Below, piece by piece: positions 7,142-11,878 of a DNA stretch of 11,878 nt (position 1 is its first letter; each line of letters starts with the position of its first letter). The DNA is from Deltaproteobacteria bacterium (GTDB lineage: Bacteria; Myxococcota_A; UBA9160; PR03). The translations under genes were made by a program, and so were the position numbers. The stretch spans positions 1 to 11,878 of the forward strand of contig JAGSPS010000166.1 in the NCBI GenBank assembly GCA_018262315.1, read 5' to 3'. Below the pieces are notes generated by a model. It saw only the letters and a program-made list of their open reading frames with translations. It did not search any database and was not told where the DNA came from.

Positions 7142-10100
7142 GCGCTCGCGCGACGCCGCCCGGAGCCAGGTGATGCGACCGGGAAGAAGCGCGCGAAGCC
7201 GTCGCCGTCGAGATAGGACGGCAGCGCTTCCATCGCGGCGCGCCAGCGCTCGGCGTCGCGCAGCGCAACGGCGACACTCGCCTGCTGCTCCAGACAGAAA
7301 TACGGATACTGCTGCATGGCGCGGTCGATGCCGTCGCGGCCGGCGGCGAGGCTCGGGCGCAGCGCGACATCGAGTCCGCCGCGATTCGCGAGCGCGCCGG
7401 CGGGGCGTTCGACCTCGATGCGCTCGCTGTTCGCGACTTGCAGCAGCGTCGCGTGCAATACGCGCACCGGAACGGCAGGGACGACGCGCTGGGCGATCTT
7501 CATCTGGTCGCGGATGCCGCTCGCGCTCTCGACGTCGAGCTGCCAGTCGAGCGACGCGACGCCGGCCGGCACGTCGACGTCCCAGCTCAGCTCGCGCGCT
7601 TCGCCGGCTTGCAGCGCCGCCGCGATCGGCGCGAGGGCGACTGGCAGGCCGGTGACGGTCGCGCGCAGCGTCACCTGCTGCGCGACGTCGGTGGTATTGC
7701 GCAGCGAGACGCCCGCGGCGAAGCGATCGCCTTCGCGAACGAATTGCGGCAGGCCCGCGAGGATCATCAGCTCCTGCGTGGTGCGGATCGAAGCCTCGCC
7801 CGAACCGAAGCGCGCGTCGCCGCCGGTGGCGACCGCGGCGATCCGGAAGCTGGTGAGCGAATCATTGAGCGGAATCTCGACCTTCGCGTCGCCCGCCGCG
7901 TCCAATGGAACCCGCGCCTGCCACAACAAGAGTGTGTCGAACAGTTCGCGCGTCGCCTGCTTGCCGCCGCCGCCGCCGCTCGGCACCGCCTTGCGGCCGA
8001 AGTGGCGCTTGCCCACCACCTGCATCGACGCGCTTGCCGTGTGCACCGCGTAGGCGCGCCGTCCCATCATCGCATCGAGCAGCTTCCAGCTCTGGTTGGG
8101 CCAGAGTTCGAGGAGGCCCTCGTCGATCGCGGCGATCGCCACTTCGGAGCCGGGCGGCGGCGCGGCGCCGTTGGGCGTGCGCACCGCGATGCGCACCTGC
8201 GCCCTTTCGCGCACGCGGTAGCTCGGCTGCCCGGGCTCGACGCGCACCGCCAGCTCATTGTCGCGCTGGCCAACGCGGATCTCGGCGATGCCGAGCCGGT
8301 AGGCGGGCTTCGCGAGATCGACGATGCCCGTCGGCGCCGGCTCCGCTTCGCGCCCGCGCACCGCGAGGACGGAGACGTAGACATTCGGCGCGAAGCTGCC
8401 GAGTACCGGCACTTCGACTACGGGGTCCTTGCCCGAGACTTTCGTCACGAAGCTGTCGGCGACGCCCTCACGTTCGACCGAGACCAGCGCGGTCGCTTCG
8501 CGGAACGGCATGCGCACCTGGAAGCGCGCGGTGTCGCCGGGCTCGTAACGCATCTTCTCGGGGACGACGTCCATGCGGTCGCCTTCGCCCTGCGCGAACC
8601 AATCGTCGCCGGCGCCCGCGACATACACCGTGACGTTCGTCGTGGCGACGCGGCCGAGCCAGTCGGAGCTGCGCGCCACCAGCACCAGCTCGCCCGCGAG
8701 CGGCGGCGGCGCCGAGCAGCGGAAGCGGCCCGCGCGGTCGCTGCGATTCCAGCAGAACGAACCGATGCGCCGCACCTCTTCGACGTTCTCGTAGGCGTAG
8801 TAGCCGCCGACCATGCGCTTGCGCGCGGCGTAGGAGCGGCGCTCGTAGGCGTCGATCGCGACGCCGGCGAGCCGCAGCGGTTGCCCGTCGAGATCGAGCA
8901 CGACGCCTTCCACTTCCAGCGGCTTGCCGAGTTCGGCGGAGCGCGGCGCGCGCAGCCCGACGACGCGCGACGCCGGCCAGATCGGCACCGTGCGCGAACT
9001 CGTCGACACTTCGCCGCTGGGATCGCGGAACTCGAGCTCGGCCTGCACATCGAGCGGGCGATCGGCGTGCGGCAGGCCGGCGACGATCGCGCGCGCCGTG
9101 CCGGCGGTGTCGAGCGTGAGCTGCTGCGTCGCAACCGGACCCCTCGCGCCAGCGTCCTTCGGCTCGTGCCACACCGCGCCGAGCGATCCGTCTTCGCCCC
9201 ACAGCCACTCGGTCTTCCAGTACGGCTCGGACTCGCCGAAACTGCGGCGGCGCACGCCTTCGGTGACGCCGCCCTGCGCGAACGCGAAAGCGTCGTAACC
9301 CGCGAAGCTCAGCTCGTTGTGCTGGCGGATCTGGGTTCGCAGCGTCACCGGCAGCGACGACGCGCCGCCGCCCGAAAGATGTTGCACCGCGAGGTCGAGC
9401 GGGAACTCGCCCGCCGCGACGACGGCGTCGCGCGGCGGCGAGAGCACACCGCGCATCAGCGGCACGCGAAACTCCTCGACGCGGAAGCTGCCCGAGGCCG
9501 GGTTGTACTCCGACGCTTTGCGCGGAACCAACCGGACGCTGTAGCTGCCGAGCTTCGCCTGCTTCGGAATCTTCCATTCGTCGACGGCGCTGCCGTTCGC
9601 GTCCCACGCGACGGCTACCTCGAACTTGTCGTCGCTGCCGGCGTGCGCGATCTCGAGCTTCTCGGGGCGCTCCTCCGGCGGCACCTGCGCGAAGCCCGCG
9701 AGCACCGGCTTTCGCAACACGTGCTTCATGTGCACGGTGTCGCCCGCGCGCAGCAGCGTGCGGTCGAAGATCGTGTGCGCGTCCGTCGGGCTCGCGCGCC
9801 ACTCGGTCTCGAAGCCGAAGCGCCACGACTCGATGCCCTCTTGCCAGCTCGTGTGGGTGATGCCGAGTTGGCCATCGGCCTTCGCAAGCACCAGCAGACC
9901 GCCGCTGTAGGCGGTCCAGCCGTCGCCGCAATGCGGTCCGGGGTTCGGATCTGGCAGACCGGCGACACGCGCGATGCCGCTCGCGTCGGTGGTGGCCGAG
10001 GCGAGGATCGTGCCGTCGCAGTGGGCGACGCTCACGGCCGCACCGGCGACGGGCTGCGCGGCATCGAGCGTGGTGACCCACACCAGCGACGACTCGCGGC

Positions 10101-11598
10101 CCCACTTGAAGTGCACCGCCAGGTTCGTGACGAAGGCGCCCGCCGCCACGTACATCGGCCCCGGCGGATCGAGCAGCGCCGTGCCGAGCAGCTTCGACTC
10201 GATCTCGACGACGTGCAGACCCGGACCCGCGAGCGGAATGCCGACGACTTCCGCCTCGTCGCCGTCCTGCGCCTTCGGCAGCGCGAGCGGCTGCGGCGAC
10301 GCCGCGAGCCCTTCCATCGCGAAGATCGACGCGTTGTCCTCGTGCGTCACGAGCGCATTCAGCCAGGCGAGGATCGCGCGCGGCTCATCTGCCGCGACGA
10401 GCGCCGAGCGCGCCGCGACGCTGCCGGTAACCGCGAGCCCGCGCAGCGTCGCGTCCGCACCGGCGTGGCGCAGCGCGACGGGCAGCACGGGACTCGCCGA
10501 CTCCACGATCCCGAACTTCGCCGCGAACTTCGCGAGCGGCGGGTAGCGATCGGTCGCGACCTCGATCGCGCTCTGGCTCGCATCGAGCGCGCGGCCCGCG
10601 TCGTCGCGCAGCTCGGAGGGAAGCTCGACCCTGAACTTCGCGCGCGGCGGGAACGGCGCGTCGAAGATCAGGGCGTTGACGAGCGGGTCGCCGTCGCTCG
10701 GATCGCCGCGCCGCACCGGCCAGCTGCGCGCGGTCGCGCCGTTCTCCGTGACCTGTCGCAGCACGATGCGCGACGCCGTCTCCCACGGCACGGCAGACGA
10801 GAACGACAGCGAAAAACGCCGCAGCGGTACGCAGGCGGCCTTCGCGTTCTCGCGCTCGCACCAGAGGCGCGCGCTGAACAGCGGTCGCACTTCGTACTCG
10901 AAGACCTGTTCCTTCTCGGTGGCGACGCCCGTGGCGGTGGCGATGCCCGCGCCCCACGAGAGCGTGAGCTTCGCGCCGGGTGCGAAGCGCTGGCGCGCTT
11001 CCAGCACCAGCAGGCGCGGGTCGCCGGGTTCCCAGTCGAGGCTCGCGAGGATCGCGTCGCGATCGCCGCCTTCGACGATGCGCAGGCCGATCGGGTCGGG
11101 CAGCCCCGCGACGCGCACGACGGCATGCGCCTCGACCGAGTCGCGTGTCGCGGGGGCGTCGAGCTTCAACGCGAAGCGCTGGTCCTCGTCGATGCTGCGC
11201 GACCACGGCGCGTTCTCGAGCACCGCGGGGCCGCCGGTCGAGAACGCGAACTCGCGCTGCCCACCGATCGCAGCGCCCGCGAGCGTGCGCGCATCGCCCG
11301 ACAGCGTGAAGCGACAGCGCACGCCCGCCGGGAGATCCTCCGCAAAGGTGAAGACCCACGTGTACGCGTCCGCCCAGCGCGCGCTGCCCTTCGCGGCGCA
11401 CTCGATTGCGAACGGATCGGCGGCGCTGCGCGGATCGCCGAGCGGCACCATCGGCTCGGAGAAGCGCGCGCTCGCCTGGCGGACCTGCTTGGCGGTGCCT
11501 TGCGGCGCGAAGGAATCGATCCGCGCGGCCATTGCGGCGCCCGGGATCATCAGGACGAGTGCCAGCACGAGACCCAGACGAAGCGCAGAGCGATTCAA
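7087..11598 (-). CDS. Alpha-2-macroglobulin family protease inhibitor, N-terminal part with thioester (frame broken near 7182)
   Basis: Bacterial alpha-2-macroglobulins (COG2373) trap proteases covalently in the periplasm. This one starts with TTG at 11598, preceded by a strong GGAGGGG. It opens with a signal peptide of about 24 residues ending AAMA, without a lipobox cysteine, so it is predicted to be soluble in the periplasm rather than a lipoprotein like E. coli YfhM. A series of macroglobulin (MG) domains follows; the segment LRAGDTVHMKHVLRK near 610 is typical of MG2. A Gly-rich stretch (SGGGGGK, about 1206-1212) lies where the protease bait or linker is expected, followed by the conserved A2M block with LNDSLTSFRIAAVA. 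The thioester CLEQ has Cys1435. Family similarity holds to FARFFP (Pro1473); the last 30 residues before the stop at 7087 are out of frame. It heads the operon and is followed by pbpC, its usual partner. Confidence 0.92.
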   Translation of the reverse strand: MNRSALRLGLVLALVLMIPGAAMAARIDSFAPQGTAKQVRQASARFSEPMVPLGDPRSAADPFAIECAAKGSARWADAYTWVFTFAEDLPAGVRCRFTLSGDARTLAGAAIGGQREFAFSTGGPAVLENAPWSRSIDEDQRFALKLDAPATRDSVEAHAVVRVAGLPDPIGLRIVEGGDRDAILASLDWEPGDPRLLVLEARQRFAPGAKLTLSWGAGIATATGVATEKEQVFEYEVRPLFSARLWCERENAKAACVPLRRFSLSFSSAVPWETASRIVLRQVTENGATARSWPVRRGDPSDGDPLVNALIFDAPFPPRAKFRVELPSELRDDAGRALDASQSAIEVATDRYPPLAKFAAKFGIVESASPVLPVALRHAGADATLRGLAVTGSVAARSALVAADEPRAILAWLNALVTHEDNASIFAMEGLAASPQPLALPKAQDGDEAEVVGIPLAGPGLHVVEIESKLLGTALLDPPGPMYVAAGAFVTNLAVHFKWGRESSLVWVTTLDAAQPVAGAAVSVAHCDGTILASATTDASGIARVAGLPDPNPGPHCGDGWTAYSGGLLVLAKADGQLGITHTSWQEGIESWRFGFETEWRASPTDAHTIFDRTLLRAGDTVHMKHVLRKPVLAGFAQVPPEERPEKLEIAHAGSDDKFEVAVAWDANGSAVDEWKIPKQAKLGSYSVRLVPRKASEYNPASGSFRVEEFRVPLMRGVLSPPRDAVVAAGEFPLDLAVQHLSGGGASSLPVTLRTQIRQHNELSFAGYDAFAFAQGGVTEGVRRRSFGESEPYWKTEWLWGEDGSLGAVWHEPKDAGARGPVATQQLTLDTAGTARAIVAGLPHADRPLDVQAELEFRDPSGEVSTSSRTVPIWPASRVVGLRAPRSAELGKPLEVEGVVLDLDGQPLRLAGVAIDAYERRSYAARKRMVGGYYAYENVEEVRRIGSFCWNRSDRAGRFRCSAPPPLAGELVLVARSSDWLGRVATTNVTVYVAGAGDDWFAQGEGDRMDVVPEKMRYEPGDTARFQVRMPFREATALVSVEREGVADSFVTKVSGKDPVVEVPVLGSFAPNVYVSVLAVRGREAEPAPTGIVDLAKPAYRLGIAEIRVGQRDNELAVRVEPGQPSYRVRERAQVRIAVRTPNGAAPPPGSEVAIAAIDEGLLELWPNQSWKLLDAMMGRRAYAVHTASASMQVVGKRHFGRKAVPSGGGGGKQATRELFDTLLLWQARVPLDAAGDAKVEIPLNDSLTSFRIAAVATGGDARFGSGEASIRTTQELMILAGLPQFVREGDRFAAGVSLRNTTDVAQQVTLRATVTGLPVALAPIAAALQAGEARELSWDVDVPAGVASLDWQLDVESASGIRDQMKIAQRVVPAVPVRVLHATLLQVANSERIEVERPAGALANRGGLDVALRPSLAAGRDGIDRAMQQYPYFCLEQQASVAVALRDAERWRAAMEALPSYLDGDGFARFFPVASPGSGRRRASACSARSRASSKAASRATR
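7141..7186 (-). other. Frame break with probable small deletion in the macroglobulin thioester domain
   Basis: Similarity to the family leaves one frame after FARFFP (Pro codon at 7182-7180) and resumes in the next at SRERMLGALTRF. One base is missing (or two are extra), for instance a G in the ccggg at 7179-7183. From memory of related proteins, a helix resembling GSDTLTAYLLA and roughly 20-40 residues usually lie between these two blocks and are absent here. The cause may therefore be a short deletion of 3n+1 bases rather than a single indel. It could be a real mutation or an assembly error. Confidence 0.7.
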
Positions 11599-11748
11599 AC
11601 GTCCCCTCCAGCGGACGATGGTCCGGCGGCGTAGGATCCCGCGGCTGGGGGCAACATGCGAGGGGCCGGGTCGATCCGCTCGACTGGACTTCCGCGCGTC
11701 GCCCGGACGGTCCCAAATCGAACGACTTCGCGTTGGGGAGGGAGTAAC
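11599..11748. promoter_or_regulatory. Divergent intergenic region between the macroglobulin operon and the right-edge gene
   Basis: This 150-base region must hold the promoters for both directions if no start lies further inside. It includes strong ribosome binding sites at both ends, GGAGGGG for the minus gene and GGGGAGGGAG for the plus gene. I see no convincing -35/-10 pair on either strand. A short inverted repeat, gtcga-N5-tcgac at 11670-11684, lies near its middle and could be an operator, but an arm length of 5 is weak evidence. Confidence 0.45.
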
Positions 11749-11878
11749 GTGACTCGGTTCTCGTCTGCGCTCGCGTTCACGGCTTCGCTGCTGATCGGGG
11801 TTTGTCTGGCGACCTCGAGCGTCGCCTCGGACCTCGTGGTGGTCAGCAACAACACGGGCAAGGTGCTTCGCTACGGGC
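11749..11878 (+). CDS. Secreted protein of unknown function, N-terminal fragment
   Basis: A GTG at 11749 follows a strong GGGGAGGGAG by a few bases and opens a frame that runs off the right edge (43 residues seen). Residues 1-28 are a clear signal peptide: a basic start MTR, a hydrophobic core, and a likely signal peptidase I site after SSVAS. The mature part begins DLVVVSNNTGKVLRYG. Such a start is common in secreted NHL, SMP-30 or similar beta-propeller repeat proteins, but with so few residues this is only a suggestion. The cysteine in IGVCLA is not in a good lipobox. It is transcribed away from the macroglobulin operon. Confidence 0.75.
   Translation, partial: MTRFSSALAFTASLLIGVCLATSSVASDLVVVSNNTGKVLRYG

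Noticed and set aside
5997..7370. Upstream extension of the pbpC frame, giving 1,190 codons
   Set aside because: The added stretch is a shifted reading of the macroglobulin C-terminal part. The GTG at 5996 with GAGGTGG and the membrane anchor right after it mark the true start.
7438..11634. A plus-strand open frame of 1,398 codons antisense to the macroglobulin gene
   Set aside because: Its product is rich in Arg, Ala and His with no domain, and it mirrors the codon pattern of the opposite strand. Long antisense frames are common in very GC-rich genes.
11599..11665. TTGCCC on the minus strand as a -35 box for the macroglobulin gene
   Set aside because: Only four of six bases match and no acceptable -10 box lies at the right distance.
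11595..11861. A minus-strand open frame of 88 codons over the intergenic region and the right-edge gene
   Set aside because: It is antisense to a frame with a strong ribosome binding site and signal peptide and has no recognisable features itself.
1..11878. CRISPR array, tRNA, rRNA or insertion sequence with transposase
   Set aside because: No regularly spaced repeats, no RNA gene signatures and no transposase-like protein were found. The four short repeats are unevenly spaced and lie inside coding sequence.

Overview
The window is very GC-rich bacterial DNA, almost completely coding. Five genes lie head to tail on the minus strand in what looks like one operon, and a sixth gene starts divergently at the right edge. 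The composition and the kinds of proteins suggest a GC-rich Proteobacteria-like or Myxococcota/'deltaproteobacterial' genome, possibly metagenomic. That assignment is an inference; no rRNA or tRNA is present to fix it.

Reading in the direction of transcription (right to left), the genes are:
(1) a large secreted alpha-2-macroglobulin family protease inhibitor with a CLEQ thioester. Its frame is broken about 38 residues after the thioester cysteine, so it is seen as two pieces.
(2) pbpC, a penicillin-binding protein 1C, which overlaps the end of the macroglobulin gene by 4 bases.
(3) moeA, the molybdopterin molybdenumtransferase.
(4) a LOG/TIGR00730 family phosphoribohydrolase-like protein, joined to moeA by an ATGA overlap.
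(5) a second MoeA paralogue fused to a C-terminal periplasmic-binding-protein-like domain, cut by the left edge of the window.
On the plus strand at the right edge is the start of a secreted protein with a strong ribosome binding site. It shares a 150-base intergenic region with the macroglobulin gene.

The macroglobulin/PBP1C pair is a known bacterial envelope-defence pairing: the first traps foreign proteases in the periplasm and the second makes or repairs peptidoglycan. Genes 3-5 form a separate functional block for the last step of molybdenum (or tungsten) cofactor synthesis.

The most unusual signal is a short repeat inserted in frame into two unrelated genes of the operon. A 31-base core, identical in three copies and degenerate by a 3-base deletion in a fourth, encodes PRSEPKASGE on the coding strand. 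It occurs as a pair in moeA and as a pair in pbpC. Each pair is separated by a 15-17 residue spacer with its own weak resemblance (R-F/V-T-S-Q/K). Each composite adds about 40 residues in a loop next to a conserved motif. This resembles the behaviour of the Rickettsia palindromic elements, which also insert in frame in protein genes, but the sequence is different.
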